A stretch of DNA of 64,000 nucleotides from Oceanicella actignis (GCF_008124525.1 NZ_VNHJ01000002.1:372001-436000), one strand, 5' to 3'. Counted from the first letter of the stretch, positions 8,739 through 18,040 are shown. A program made the numbers and translations. Notes: generated by a model not told the origin, from the letters alone.

Positions 8739-10445
8739 ATGACCTACACCGCCCCCGTCCGCGAGATCGCCTTCTGCCTCGACCACGTGGTCGGGGCCGG
8801 CCGCCTTGCCCGCACCGACCGCTACGCCGACGCCACGGATGACGCGCGCGACGCCATCCTGACCGAGGCCGCGCGGCTGTGCGAGCAGGTGCTGGCGCCG
8901 CTCAACATCGTCTCGGACCGCCAGGGCGCGGTGCTGGAGAACGGCGTCGTGCGCACCACGCCCGGTTTTCGCGAGGCCTACAAGGCCATCGCCGAAGGCG
9001 GCTGGGTGGGCATCTCGGCCGATCCCGAGTTCGGCGGCATGGGGCTGCCCATGACCTTCACCACCGCGGTGAACGAGATGATGTCCTCGGCCTGCCTGTC
9101 GCTGGGGCTGTGCCCGCTGCTGAGCCAGGGGCAGATCGAGGCGCTCGAGAATCACGCCTCGGACGAGATCAAGGCGCTGTATCTGCCGCGGCTGATCTCG
9201 GGCGAGTGGACCGGCACCATGAACCTGACCGAGCCCTCGGCCGGCTCGGACGTGGGCGCGCTGCGCTCGCGCGCCGAGCCCGACGGCCAGGGGACCTGGC
9301 GCGTCACCGGGCAGAAGATCTTCATCTCGTGGGGCGATCACGACGTGGCCGAGAACGTGGTGCACCTGGTTCTTGCGCGACTGCCCGGCGCGCCGTCGGG
9401 GACCAAGGGCATCTCGCTCTTCCTCGTGCCCAAGTTCATCCCCGACGAGAACGGCGCCCCCGGCCAGGCCAATTCGCTGCGCGTCGTCAGCCTCGAGCAC
9501 AAGATGGGCCTGCACGGCTCGCCCACCGCTGTGATGGAGTTCGACGGCGCGCGCGGCTGGATGATCGGTCCCGAGAACGGCGGCATGGCCTGCATGTTCA
9601 CCATGATGAACAACGCCCGCCTCGGCGTGGGCGTTCAGGGGCTGGGCGTGGCCGAAGCCGCCTATCAGAAGGCGCTGGCCTATGCGCGCGAGCGGCGCCA
9701 GGGCCGCACGCCGATCGGCGACGGCAACGGCGCCATCGTCGACCACGCCGATGTGCGGCGGATGCTGCTGCGCATGAAGACGCTGACCGAGGCGGCGCGC
9801 GCCATCTGCCTCGACACCGCCTTCAGCACCGACATGGCGCGCGCGCTGAGCGGCGACGAGGCCGCGGCCTGGAAGGCCCGCGCCGCCTTCCTGACGCCCA
9901 TCGCCAAGGCCTTTGGCACCGATGTCGGCAACGAGGTCGCCTACGAGGGCGTGCAGGTCCATGGCGGCATGGGCTACATCGAAGAGACCGGCGCCGCCCA
10001 GTTCAGCCGCGACGTGCGCGTGACGGCGATCTACGAGGGCACGAACGGCATCCAGGCCATGGACCTGACCGGGCGCAAGATGATGGACGGCGGCGCCGCC
10101 GCGCGCGCCCTGCTGGCCGAGCTGCGCGCCGTGGACGAGCCCTCGGGGCGCCTTGGCCGCGCCGTCGATGCGCTTGCGCGCGCGACGGACTGGATGCTGG
10201 ACAACCAGCCCAACGACCGCTTCGCCGGCGCCGTGCCCTATCTGCGCATGTGGGGCCTGACCCTGGGCGCGGCGGCGCTGGTCAAGGGGGCGGCCGCCGC
10301 CTCGGGCGACGACGCGCGCCGCCGCGCCGCGCTGGCGGACTGGTTCCTGCGCGCCGAGCTGTCGGCGGTGCCCGGCCTGGCCGAGGCCGCCTGCACCGGG
10401 GCCGCGCCGCTTTATGCGCTGTCGGCCGACGATCTCGCGGCATGA
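8739..10445 (+). CDS. Acyl-CoA dehydrogenase, DmdC-like
   Basis: This 568-aa flavoprotein matches the long acyl-CoA dehydrogenases with an N-terminal extension that include DmdC, the 3-methylmercaptopropionyl-CoA dehydrogenase of DMSP demethylation. The N-terminus MTYTAPVREIAFCLDH is typical of the AcylCoA_DH_N domain. The flavin/substrate stretch NLTEPSAGSDVGALRS and the catalytic Glu433 in AIYEGTNGIQAMDLTGRK are present. GGGAGA precedes ATG 8739. It heads a run of three genes: its stop overlaps the next start by ATGA. Related paralogues act on other acyl-CoAs, so DMSP use is possible but not shown. Confidence 0.88.
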   Translation: MTYTAPVREIAFCLDHVVGAGRLARTDRYADATDDARDAILTEAARLCEQVLAPLNIVSDRQGAVLENGVVRTTPGFREAYKAIAEGGWVGISADPEFGGMGLPMTFTTAVNEMMSSACLSLGLCPLLSQGQIEALENHASDEIKALYLPRLISGEWTGTMNLTEPSAGSDVGALRSRAEPDGQGTWRVTGQKIFISWGDHDVAENVVHLVLARLPGAPSGTKGISLFLVPKFIPDENGAPGQANSLRVVSLEHKMGLHGSPTAVMEFDGARGWMIGPENGGMACMFTMMNNARLGVGVQGLGVAEAAYQKALAYARERRQGRTPIGDGNGAIVDHADVRRMLLRMKTLTEAARAICLDTAFSTDMARALSGDEAAAWKARAAFLTPIAKAFGTDVGNEVAYEGVQVHGGMGYIEETGAAQFSRDVRVTAIYEGTNGIQAMDLTGRKMMDGGAAARALLAELRAVDEPSGRLGRAVDALARATDWMLDNQPNDRFAGAVPYLRMWGLTLGAAALVKGAAAASGDDARRRAALADWFLRAELSAVPGLAEAACTGAAPLYALSADDLAA

Positions 10446-11533
10446 GGGACGAAGAGAGCGCCGAACTGGCCGACGCCGGGCTCGAGCCCGAAACGGGCTC
10501 GGCCCCGGGCGTGCGCCATCCCTTCGAGACCCCGCCCGCGCCGGGCGAGGTCATCGAGGTCGCGCCGGGCGTGCTGTGGGCGCGCATGCCGCTGCCCATG
10601 CGGCTCGACCATGTCAACGTCTATGCGCTGGACGACGGCGACGGCTGGACGGTGGTCGACACCGGCTTTCGCGGCGCCGTCGCGCGCGAGGCGTGGAGCG
10701 CGCTGCTGGACGGCCCCCTGGCCGGGCGTCCGCTGCGGCGCGTGGTCGTCACCCATCACCACCCGGACCACATCGGCATGGCCGGCTGGCTGATGCGCCG
10801 CACGGGGGCCGAGCTGTGGACCACGCGCACCGCCTATCTTTACGCGCGGATGCTGCAGCTCGACCATCACGACCTGCCCCCGCCCGAAAACGTGCGCCAC
10901 ATGATCCGCTGCGGCGCGCCGGCCGAGGTGCTCGAGCGTTACCGCAGCGCGCCGCCCTTCAACTTCTCGCGCACGGTCGAGCCGCTGCCCATCGGCTTTC
11001 GCCGCATCCAGGACGGCGAGCGCGTGGTCATGGGCGGGCGGCGCTGGATCGTGCGCGTGGGCGCGGGCCATGCGCCCGAGCACGCCACCTTCTGGTCCGA
11101 GGACGACGCGCTGGTCCTGACCGGGGATCAGATCATTCCGGGCATTTCCTCGAACCTGTCGGTCTTCGCCATGGAGCCCGACGCCGACCCGGTCGGCGAA
11201 TGGCTGGAAAGCTGCGAGCGGCTGCGCCGGCACGCGCGCGAAGAGCATTTCGGCCTGCCGGGGCACAAGCTGCCCTTCACCGGCCTGCCGGCGCGGCTGG
11301 GGCAGCTGATCGACAACCACCACGCCGCGCTCGAGCGGCTGCGGCCGCATCTGGCGCGCCCGCGCGCGGCGGCCGAATGCTTCATGCCGATCTTCCGGCG
11401 CGAGATCGAACCCGAGGTCTACGGCCTGGCGCTGTCCGAGGCGCTGGCCCACCTCAACCACCTCTGGCGCATCGGCGAGGCCGAGCGCGTCGAGGGGGCC
11501 GACGGCGTCTGGCGCTATCGGCTGAAAACCTGA
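10442..11533 (+). CDS. MBL-fold metallo-hydrolase
   Basis: This 363-aa protein has the metallo-beta-lactamase fold metal site THHHPDHIG at residues 104-112 (H105-x-H107-x-D109-H110). Later ligands are suggested by GAGHAPEHATF and LTGDQIIPG. It resembles the larger GloB-like hydrolases rather than beta-lactamases. ATG 10442 overlaps the TGA of the acyl-CoA dehydrogenase (ATGA), indicating translational coupling and one transcript. A thioester or lactone hydrolase role in the same acyl-CoA pathway is an inference from this coupling. Confidence 0.88.
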   Translation: MRDEESAELADAGLEPETGSAPGVRHPFETPPAPGEVIEVAPGVLWARMPLPMRLDHVNVYALDDGDGWTVVDTGFRGAVAREAWSALLDGPLAGRPLRRVVVTHHHPDHIGMAGWLMRRTGAELWTTRTAYLYARMLQLDHHDLPPPENVRHMIRCGAPAEVLERYRSAPPFNFSRTVEPLPIGFRRIQDGERVVMGGRRWIVRVGAGHAPEHATFWSEDDALVLTGDQIIPGISSNLSVFAMEPDADPVGEWLESCERLRRHAREEHFGLPGHKLPFTGLPARLGQLIDNHHAALERLRPHLARPRAAAECFMPIFRREIEPEVYGLALSEALAHLNHLWRIGEAERVEGADGVWRYRLKT

Positions 11534-11569
11534 TCCGCCGCGGGCGGAGCGAAACGAAAGGATGCGACA

Positions 11570-12448
11570 ATGGGCGCGCTGAGCGGAAGAACCGTCTTCA
11601 TGTCGGGGGGCAGCCGCGGCATCGGTCTGGCCATCGCCAAGGCCTGCGCCGCGCAGGGGGCGAACGTGGCCATCGCCGCCAAGACGGCCGAGCCGAACCC
11701 CAAGCTGCCGGGCACGGTCTACACCGCGGCCGAAGAGATCGAGGCCGCCGGCGGCAAGGCGCTGCCGCTGATCTGCGACATCCGCGACGAGGCGCAGGTG
11801 CTGGACGCGGTCGAGAAGACCGCCAGCGCCTTCGGCGGCATCGACATCGTGGTCAACAACGCCTCGGCCATCCAGCTGACCAACACCGAGATGACCGAGG
11901 TCAAGCGCTATGACCTGATGACCGGCATCAACAGCCGCGGAACCTTCGTGGTCACGCGCAGCTGCCTGCCGCACCTGAAGAAATCGGATCACGCGCGCAT
12001 CCTGACCCTGTCGCCGCCGCTGGACTTCAACCCGATCTGGTTCCGCGGCCATGCCGCCTACTCGCTGGCCAAATACGGCATGTCGATCCTGACCATGGCC
12101 TGGTCCGAAGAGTTCAAGGGCCGCATCGCCGCCAACTGCCTGTGGCCCCGCACCACCATCGACACCGCCGCGGTGCGCAACCTGCTGGGCGGAGAAAAGA
12201 TGGCCAGCGAATCGCGCACGCCGCAGATCATGGGCGACGCGGCCGCGGCCATGCTGGCCAAGCCGGTGGACTTCACCGGCTGGTGCTGCCTCGACGATCT
12301 GGTGCTGGCCGCCGAGGGCGTGACCGATTTCGACAAATACGCCGTCACGCCGGGCGCCAGGCTGCAGCTGGACTTCTTCTTCCCCCACGATGCGCCCGCC
12401 CCGCACGAGGCGAACGGCATGGTCGGCTGGCGCTGGCCGCATCTGTGA
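11570..12448 (+). CDS. SDR family oxidoreductase (HSDL2-like)
   Basis: This is a 292-aa short-chain dehydrogenase. The Rossmann motif SGGSRGIG lies at residues 12-19, NNAS near 105, and the catalytic pair is Y164-x3-K168 in YSLAKYG. The PPL-DFNPIWF region and GWCCLDDLVLAAEG toward the end resemble the HSDL2/citronellol-dehydrogenase-like subgroup. AAAGGA lies 8 nt before ATG 11570. It is 36 nt downstream of the MBL-fold gene and probably shares its transcript, forming an acyl-CoA dehydrogenase, hydrolase and dehydrogenase module. The substrate is unknown. Confidence 0.88.
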   Translation: MGALSGRTVFMSGGSRGIGLAIAKACAAQGANVAIAAKTAEPNPKLPGTVYTAAEEIEAAGGKALPLICDIRDEAQVLDAVEKTASAFGGIDIVVNNASAIQLTNTEMTEVKRYDLMTGINSRGTFVVTRSCLPHLKKSDHARILTLSPPLDFNPIWFRGHAAYSLAKYGMSILTMAWSEEFKGRIAANCLWPRTTIDTAAVRNLLGGEKMASESRTPQIMGDAAAAMLAKPVDFTGWCCLDDLVLAAEGVTDFDKYAVTPGARLQLDFFFPHDAPAPHEANGMVGWRWPHL

Positions 12449-12539
12449 GGTCAGAAAACCGTTGCAACCGCCCGCGCCCCGCGGCTAGGCAATGTCACGA
12501 GCCTCTGGCGGCCGCGAAATCGAAGAGGGATGAACGCAG

Positions 12540-12674
12540 ATGAGCGAGCAAGACACCGGCATTGTGGACATTCGCGAGCGCGAAGAAACCTTCCAGGCCT
12601 TCGTGCGCATGAGCGCGCGGGTCGCGGGGCTGGCGATCCTGGTGCTGATCTTCATCGCGCTCGTCAACGCCTGA
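12540..12674 (+). CDS. aa3-type cytochrome c oxidase subunit IV
   Basis: A 44-aa peptide, MSEQDTGIVDIREREETFQA..., with one C-terminal membrane helix (about residues 25-43). It matches the bacterial aa3-type oxidase subunit IV family (PF07835), which packs as a single helix against the oxidase core in Rhodobacter and Paracoccus. GAAGAGGGA lies just upstream of the start at 12540. An ATG at 12530 is in another frame. The gene stands alone, away from the other oxidase genes, which is usual for this subunit. It is too short for most gene finders. Confidence 0.85.
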   Translation: MSEQDTGIVDIREREETFQAFVRMSARVAGLAILVLIFIALVNA

Positions 12675-12731
12675 ACGCCGGGCGAGGATGACGTTCCGAC
12701 GCGCGCGGCCCCGGCCGCGCGCGTCTTGCGT

Positions 12732-13607
12732 TCAGCGCATCCGCCGCAGGTTGCGGCGCAGCTGCGCCGCCTCGCGGGCGCGGCCCTTGGCTTCGTAATA
12801 GCGCAGCACCTGGCGGCGCAGCTTGGCCGTGCGGCGCAGATACTCGGCCTCGGCCACCCGGCCGCCGGCCGCGCCCATGCGCCGGGCCGCGGCGATCAGC
12901 CTGGCTTCGCGCTCGGAGCTGCGCGGGTGCGAGGACAGGAAGAAATTCGCCAGGTCCGATTGCTCGCCATAGATGCGGCGCAGAACCTCGAACGAGCGCG
13001 CGCCCTCGACCACGTCATACCCCGCCGCGGCGGCGTAGCGCAGGCCGACCAGGTCGGCGTCCTCTTCCTGCGTGCGCGAGAAGGCGTTGTAGGCGACGCT
13101 CTGCACGCCGCCGGCGGCAAGGCGGGTCAGCTCGGCCGGCGCGCCCAGCGCGCCCGCCAGAATCGCGCCGCCCGCCGCGGCCAGCCCGATGGCGGCGCCC
13201 GCGCGCTGGCCCGCGATCACATGGCCGCGGTCGATATGGGCGGCCTCGTGCGCCAGAACCATGGCCAGCTGGGCTTCGTTCTCCATCGCCGCGATCATGC
13301 CGGCGTTCACGAACACATGCCCGCCGCCGGGGGTGAAGGCGTTCACATCCGCGTCCTTGACGATATGCACCGTCAGCGGAACCGCGCCGGGCGGGCGGAC
13401 GGCGGCGATGCGCGCGGCGATGGCGCGCACATAGCGGTTCAGCGCCGGGTCCTCGACCAGCTTGCCCTCGCGGCGCAGCTCGGCGGCGAGGCGCTCGGAA
13501 ACCTCGGCCTGCTGGGCCAGCGCGGCGCGGCTGTTGGGCGCCGTGGGCGCGCAGGCGGCGTTGAATGACATGGCCGCGACAAGCAGGGCGGCGAAAAGGC
13601 GGCGCAT
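12732..13607 (-). CDS. M48 family zinc metalloprotease, lipoprotein-like
   Basis: The 291-aa product begins with a signal peptide (MRRLFAALLVAAMSFNAAC) whose Cys19 could be lipidated, although the lipobox N-A-A-C is imperfect. The zinc motif HEAAH (H120, E121, H124) is in VLAHEAAHIDRGH. The third ligand is probably the Glu in RTQEEDADLVG. This layout matches periplasmic M48 proteases of the BepA/LoiP group that work on outer-membrane proteins. ATG 13607 is set by AGGAG seven bases upstream. The final 45 residues are basic and helical. Confidence 0.88.
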   Translation of the reverse strand: MRRLFAALLVAAMSFNAACAPTAPNSRAALAQQAEVSERLAAELRREGKLVEDPALNRYVRAIAARIAAVRPPGAVPLTVHIVKDADVNAFTPGGGHVFVNAGMIAAMENEAQLAMVLAHEAAHIDRGHVIAGQRAGAAIGLAAAGGAILAGALGAPAELTRLAAGGVQSVAYNAFSRTQEEDADLVGLRYAAAAGYDVVEGARSFEVLRRIYGEQSDLANFFLSSHPRSSEREARLIAAARRMGAAGGRVAEAEYLRRTAKLRRQVLRYYEAKGRAREAAQLRRNLRRMR

Positions 13608-13693
13608 CGGGCGGCTCCTGCGGCTGATTCGGTTTCGGACGGGCCGTGCGCTCATCCGATCAGGCCCGCGCGGCGAAAAAAAGGGCGCGCGAA

Positions 13694-13729
13694 AATGAAA
13701 ACCCCCGACGGCGGCGCCCTCGGGGGTTT
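13694..13729 (-). terminator. Rho-independent terminator after rpsU
   Basis: A perfect 10-bp inverted repeat (AAACCCCCGA at 13699-13708 and its complement at 13720-13729) encloses an 11-nt loop. Read leftward, the stem is followed by TTTTCATTTTC, so it terminates the minus-strand rpsU transcript 49 nt beyond the stop codon. Confidence 0.9.
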
Positions 13730-13777
13730 GACGAGTCGTCAGATACGGTCGCCGCAATGCGGTCGGGCCGGATCGGG

Positions 13778-13984
13778 TCAGAGAAGACCTTCGCGCTGCG
13801 CCTTCTTGCGCGCGAGCTTGCGAGCGCGCCGAATCGCCTCGGCCTTTTCGCGCGCGCGCTTCACGGAGGGCTTCTCATAGTGCTGCCGGAGCTTCATCTC
13901 ACGGAACACGCCCTCGCGCTGCAGCTTCTTCTTCAGGGCCCGAAGCGCCTGATCGACATTGTTGTCGCGAACCATCACCTGCAC
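13778..13984 (-). CDS. rpsU: 30S ribosomal protein S21
   Basis: The 68-aa product starts [20 protein letters not shown] and ends in a very basic tail, as expected for bS21 of the small ribosomal subunit. The start is GTG at 13984: AAGGTGG lies eight bases before it and the family N-terminus [11 protein letters not shown] begins there. GTG codons further upstream overlap the ribosome site itself. Single-gene transcription unit with a clear promoter (14028-14056) and terminator (13694-13729). Confidence 0.96.
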   Translation of the reverse strand: MQVMVRDNNVDQALRALKKKLQREGVFREMKLRQHYEKPSVKRAREKAEAIRRARKLARKKAQREGLL

Positions 13985-14027
13985 TGACTTCACCACCTTT
14001 CAAGCTGTTGGGATCGCAGGAGCGCGC

Positions 14028-14056
14028 TATATATCAATCTCTGCGCGGCCTGTCCA
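14028..14056 (-). promoter_or_regulatory. rpsU promoter
   Basis: On the minus strand TGGACA (14056-14051) and TATATA (14033-14028) are separated by 17 nt, a near-consensus housekeeping promoter, 44 nt before the rpsU GTG. The A/T run is conspicuous in this GC-rich sequence. Confidence 0.75.
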
Positions 14057-14121
14057 CATGCCGCGCGCGCCCGCCGCGCGCGCTGGGCGGCGGGTCGGCA
14101 AGCGATCGATGGGAGGATGCG

Positions 14122-14982
14122 ATGACCGTGCACGACATGCAAGCCGGAGCCGAAGCCGGGCCGAGCCGGGCGGACGAGCATGCCCAGGGCGCCGGTCACG
14201 CGCCGGCGGATGCGGCCGTGCAGACCGCCGACGAGGCGCTGCGCGAGCGGCTGGTCGACGCGATGCTGACCCATGTGCCCTTCGACGGCTGGAGCCGCGC
14301 GGCCATCGACGCCGCCGCGGCCGAGCTGGGCGTGGACCCCGCGCAGGCGCGGCGCCTGTTCCCGCGCGGCGGCGTCGATGCGGCGCTGGCCTTTCACCGG
14401 CGCGGCGACCGGCTGATGGCCGAGCGCCTGGCCCATGCGCCGCTGGGCTCGATGCGCGTGCGCGATCGCATCGCCTTCGCCATCCGCGCCCGCATCGAGG
14501 CCGTCGCCCCCCATCGCGAGGCCGTGCGCCGCGCCGCCGCCCTGCTGGCGCTGCCGATTCACGCCCCGGACGCGGCGCGCGCGCTGTGGGGCACGGCGGA
14601 CGCCATATGGCGCGCGGTGGGCGACGATTCGCAGGATGTGAACTGGTATACCAAGCGCGCCACCCTGGCGGCGGTCTACTCGGCGGCGGTGCTCTACTGG
14701 CTGGCGGATGAAAGCCCGGGATGGGTCGAGACCTGGAACTTCATCGACCGGCGCATCGAGGATGTGATGCGCATCGAGCGCGCCAAGGCCGCCTTCCGCG
14801 CCAATCCGCTGGGGCGGGCGTTCCTGCGCGGGCCGGGACGGCTGCTCGAGGCGGTGCGCGCGCCCGGCGCCGGCGGGCCGCCGCATGGGGCGCCCGATCC
14901 CTCGGGCCCGGCGCCCGCCGGCGCCGATGCGGCCGGGGCCGCGCCCGCCGGCCCCGGACCGCGGCGGGGCTCGGGCGGCTGA
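14122..14982 (+). CDS. COQ9 family protein
   Basis: The 286-aa protein matches the COQ9/rpsU-divergent family, which in mitochondria binds lipid and assists COQ7 in ubiquinone synthesis. Visible features are LRERLVDAMLTHVPFDGWS, the helix pair with AAAELGVDPAQARRLFPRGG, and YTKRATLAAVYSAAVLYWLAD. It lies divergent from rpsU, the very arrangement for which the rpsU-divergently-transcribed family is named. GGGAGGA precedes ATG 14122. The last 45 residues are an Ala/Pro/Gly tail absent from typical members. Confidence 0.9.
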   Translation: MTVHDMQAGAEAGPSRADEHAQGAGHAPADAAVQTADEALRERLVDAMLTHVPFDGWSRAAIDAAAAELGVDPAQARRLFPRGGVDAALAFHRRGDRLMAERLAHAPLGSMRVRDRIAFAIRARIEAVAPHREAVRRAAALLALPIHAPDAARALWGTADAIWRAVGDDSQDVNWYTKRATLAAVYSAAVLYWLADESPGWVETWNFIDRRIEDVMRIERAKAAFRANPLGRAFLRGPGRLLEAVRAPGAGGPPHGAPDPSGPAPAGADAAGAAPAGPGPRRGSGG

Positions 14983-16178
14983 CCCGCGCGCAGGCCAGCC
15001 CGCCCGACCCCGACGGGCCGGGCTTTTACGCCGCGCTGCCCGCGGCCGACCGCTTCGATCGCCTGGCGGACCCGGCCGCCTACCGTCCGCTGCCCGAGGG
15101 CTGGGTCGTGGGCGTGGCCGACGTGGTCGGCTCGACCGAGCTGATCGCGCGCGGACGCTACAAGGCCGTCAACATGGTCGGCGCCGCCGTGATCGCGGCC
15201 ATGAGCAACGCGCTTGGCCGCCGACCCTTTCCCTATGTCTTCGGCGGCGACGGCGCCGGCTTCGCCGTCTGGCCCGAGGCCGCCGACGCCGCGCGCCGCG
15301 CGCTGACCGGGGCGCGGCGCTGGGCGCGCGAGGAATTCGGGATCGAGCTGCGCGTGGCGCTCGTTCCCGCGGCGCAGATCCGCGCCGCCGGGCGCGATGT
15401 GCTGGTTGCGCGGCACAGGGCGTCCGAGGCGGTGGACTACGCCATGTTCTCGGGCGGCGGCCTGGCCTGGGCCGAGGCGCAGATGAAGGCGGGCCGCTTT
15501 CTCTTGCCCGAGCCGGCCCCGGAGGCGAGCCCCGACGCGCCGCCCGACCTGTCGGGGCTGTCCTGCCGCTGGGCGCATCTGCCCGCGCGCAACGGCGCGG
15601 TGGTCTCGCTGGTGCTGGTCCCGCGCCCCGGGGCCGACCCCGCCGCCGTGGCGCGCGTGATGCGCGCCGTGATCGCGCTGGCCCGGAGGCTTGAGAACGG
15701 CGGCAACCCGGCGCCGCCCGAGGGGCCGGCCCTGGCCTGGCCGCCTGCGGGGCTGGCGCTTGAGGTGCGGGCGCGCGGGCGGCGGGGCGCCCGGCTGGCC
15801 GCCTGGCTCGGCGCCTTGTCGGAGAGCCTGCTGGTGTGGCTGCTGCTGCGCACGGGGCTGACGCTGGGCCGGTTCGACGCCCGCCGCTACCGGCGCGAGA
15901 TCACCCGCAACGCCGATTTCCGCAAGATCGACGACGGGTTGAAGATGACCATCGACTGCGATCCGCGCACCGAGGCGCGCCTGACGCGGCTGCTGGAGCG
16001 GGCCGAGCGCGCGGGGCTGATCCGCTACGGCCTGTCGCGCCAGAGCGAGGCGATGATCACCTGCATCGTGCCCTCGGCCATGACGGCGGACCATGTGCAC
16101 TTCATCGACGGCGCCGGGGGCGGCTACGCCAGGGCGGCGTCGCGCATCAAGGCCGCGCGCGCGGGCTCAGACGGGTGA
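14979..16178 (+). CDS. DUF3095 domain protein
   Basis: A protein of about 399 aa matching DUF3095, a family with remote similarity to nucleotide cyclase domains (VGVADVVGSTELIARGRYKAVN near residue 45, FGGDGAGFAVWPEAA near 85). The family start should lie shortly before FYAALPAADRFD. No ATG, GTG or TTG exists there; the only plausible codon is CTG 14979, which shares bases with the coq9-like TGA (CTGA overlap). The next upstream ATG (14721) would overlap the previous gene by 262 nt. The 3' end overlaps purK, on the other strand, by 32 nt. Function unknown. Confidence 0.8.
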   Translation: MTRAQASPPDPDGPGFYAALPAADRFDRLADPAAYRPLPEGWVVGVADVVGSTELIARGRYKAVNMVGAAVIAAMSNALGRRPFPYVFGGDGAGFAVWPEAADAARRALTGARRWAREEFGIELRVALVPAAQIRAAGRDVLVARHRASEAVDYAMFSGGGLAWAEAQMKAGRFLLPEPAPEASPDAPPDLSGLSCRWAHLPARNGAVVSLVLVPRPGADPAAVARVMRAVIALARRLENGGNPAPPEGPALAWPPAGLALEVRARGRRGARLAAWLGALSESLLVWLLLRTGLTLGRFDARRYRREITRNADFRKIDDGLKMTIDCDPRTEARLTRLLERAERAGLIRYGLSRQSEAMITCIVPSAMTADHVHFIDGAGGGYARAASRIKAARAGSDG

Positions 16179-17235
16179 CGTGCCCCATCTTGCGCCCCGG
16201 CCGCGCCGCGCCCTTGCCGTAAAGGTGCAGCCCGTTGCGCGGATCGGCGGCGATCTCGCGCCATTCGTCGGCTTCCGCGCCGATGAGGTTGCGCATCTCG
16301 GCGTCGGAATGGCGCGCGCCGTCGCCGATGGGCCAGCCGCAGATCGCGCGGATGTGCTGCTGGAACTGGTCGATGACGCAGGCCTCGATGGTCCAGTGGC
16401 CGGTGTTGTGCACGCGCGGGGCGAATTCGTTGACCACCAGGCCCTGATCGGTCTCGAACAGCTCGACCCCGATCACGCCGACATAGTCCAGCGCGTTCAG
16501 CAGCCGCCCCGTCGCCAGCACGGCCTCGGCGCGGGCGGCCGGCGGAATGTCGCCGGGCACGCGGGTGCGGCGCAGGATGCCGTCGCGGTGCTCGTTCTCG
16601 CCGGGATCGAAGCAGGCCACCGCCCCGTCCAGCCCGCGCGCGCCGATCACGCTCAGCTCGCGGCGGAAGGGCGCCACGGCCTCGAGGATGGCCGGCGCGC
16701 CCTCGAGCGCGGCCAGCGCCGCCTCGGCCTCGGCGGGGTCCGAGATGCGCGCTTGTCCCTTGCCGTCATAGCCGAATCGCCGGGTCTTGAGGATGGCGGG
16801 CGCGCCGATGCGCGCCAGCGCCTCGTGCAGCTCGGCGGCCGAGGAGACGGGCGCGAAGGGCACGGTGCGCAGGCCGATCTGGTTGAGGAAGCGCTTTTCC
16901 TCGAGCCGGTCCTGCGAGACCTCGAGCGCGCGCCCCCCCGGGCGCACCGGCGCGTGCGGCGCGATGGCGCGCAGGGCGGCGGCGGGCACGTTCTCGAACT
17001 CGTAGGTGACCACGTCGACCGCGCGCGCGAAGGCGGCCAGGGCCTCGGCGTCGTCATAGGCGGCGCGGGTGCGCTCGGCGGCGACTTCGGCGGCGGGGGC
17101 GTGCTCTTCGGGGGCGAAGATGTGCACGCGCATCCCCAGCCGGGCGGCGGCTATGGCCAGCATGCGGCCCAGCTGGCCGCCGCCCAGGATGCCGATGCGC
17201 GATCCGGGGGGCAGGGGCGCGGCGGGCTCAGTCAT
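16147..17235 (-). CDS. purK: 5-(carboxyamino)imidazole ribonucleotide synthase
   Basis: PurK uses ATP and bicarbonate to convert AIR to N5-CAIR in purine synthesis. The 362-aa product has the N-terminal [13 protein letters not shown] motif, the ATP-grasp region with [12 protein letters not shown], and [18 protein letters not shown], diagnostic for PurK. ATG 17235 overlaps the end of purE by 8 nt, so the two are co-translated in the order purE-purK. The C-terminal end is Arg/Pro-rich. Confidence 0.97.
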   Translation of the reverse strand: MTEPAAPLPPGSRIGILGGGQLGRMLAIAAARLGMRVHIFAPEEHAPAAEVAAERTRAAYDDAEALAAFARAVDVVTYEFENVPAAALRAIAPHAPVRPGGRALEVSQDRLEEKRFLNQIGLRTVPFAPVSSAAELHEALARIGAPAILKTRRFGYDGKGQARISDPAEAEAALAALEGAPAILEAVAPFRRELSVIGARGLDGAVACFDPGENEHRDGILRRTRVPGDIPPAARAEAVLATGRLLNALDYVGVIGVELFETDQGLVVNEFAPRVHNTGHWTIEACVIDQFQQHIRAICGWPIGDGARHSDAEMRNLIGAEADEWREIAADPRNGLHLYGKGAARPGRKMGHVTRLSPRARP

Positions 17236-17716
17236 CGGCGGGGTCCTCGGGCACGTCGGCGGCCATGCGCGCGCGCATGGCGTCCAGCCGCGCGGCCAGC
17301 TCGGGATCGGTCCCGGCCAGGATGGCCGCGGCCAGCAGCCCCGCATTGCGCGCCCCCGCCTCGCCGATGGCCAGCGTGCCGACGGGGATGCCGGCGGGCA
17401 TCTGCACGATCGACAACAGGCTGTCCATGCCCGACAGCGCCTGGCTGCGCACGGGCACGCCCAGCACCGGCACGCGGGTCTTGGCCGCCAGCATGCCGGG
17501 CAGATGCGCCGCCCCGCCGGCGCCGGCGATGATGACGCGAAGGCCGCGCGCGGCGGCCTCTTCGGCGTAGCGGAACAGGCGGTCGGGGGTGCGATGAGCC
17601 GAGACCACGCGCGCCTCGTGCGCAACGCCCAGCTCTTCAAGCGCCTCGACGGCGCGCTTCATGGTGGGCCAGTCGCTTCGGCTGCCCATGACGACGCCCA
17701 CAAGCGGCTGCGTCAT
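17228..17716 (-). CDS. purE: N5-carboxyaminoimidazole ribonucleotide mutase
   Basis: The 162-aa class I PurE rearranges N5-CAIR to CAIR, the step after PurK. The substrate loop GSRSDWPTM (residues 11-19), [10 protein letters not shown] and [14 protein letters not shown] are all present. GGAGGAGA precedes ATG 17716. The last codons overlap the purK start. Together they form a two-gene purine operon. Confidence 0.97.
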   Translation of the reverse strand: MTQPLVGVVMGSRSDWPTMKRAVEALEELGVAHEARVVSAHRTPDRLFRYAEEAAARGLRVIIAGAGGAAHLPGMLAAKTRVPVLGVPVRSQALSGMDSLLSIVQMPAGIPVGTLAIGEAGARNAGLLAAAILAGTDPELAARLDAMRARMAADVPEDPADD

Positions 17717-17839
17717 TGCGTCTCCTCCGGCTGTGGGCGGGGCGCGGGGCCCGCCCGAGGCGCGGGGCCGGCGGCTCCGGTCCCGGTCGGCGCGCACTAT
17801 ACCGGCGCGGCGCGCGCCGTAAAGGCGCCGCGCGGGCGC

Positions 17840-18040
17840 TCAGGCGATGATGTCGGGGGTGAGCAGGTCTTCGATGCGGGCGATCTCGTCGCGCAGGGCC
17901 AGCTTGCGCTTCTTGAGCCGCCGGATCGCCAGCATGTCGGGCGCGGGGCGCGCATGCATGGCCTCGATGGCGGCGTCCAGGTCGCGATGCTCGGCGCGCA
18001 GATGCGCCAGCTTGAGACGCAGGGTCTCTTCGGGGGTCAT
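17840..18040 (-). CDS. DUF465 (YdcH family) small protein
   Basis: A 66-aa alpha-helical protein, MTPEETLRLKLAHLRAEHRD, rich in Leu, Arg and Glu, matching the DUF465/YdcH family of short coiled-coil proteins. The segment AIRRLKKRKLALRDEIARIE is the family hallmark. ATG 18040 is preceded directly by an in-frame GTG, so the start could be one codon earlier. It lies 123 nt upstream of purE on the same strand and could be read into it. Its function is not known. Confidence 0.85.
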   Translation of the reverse strand: MTPEETLRLKLAHLRAEHRDLDAAIEAMHARPAPDMLAIRRLKKRKLALRDEIARIEDLLTPDIIA

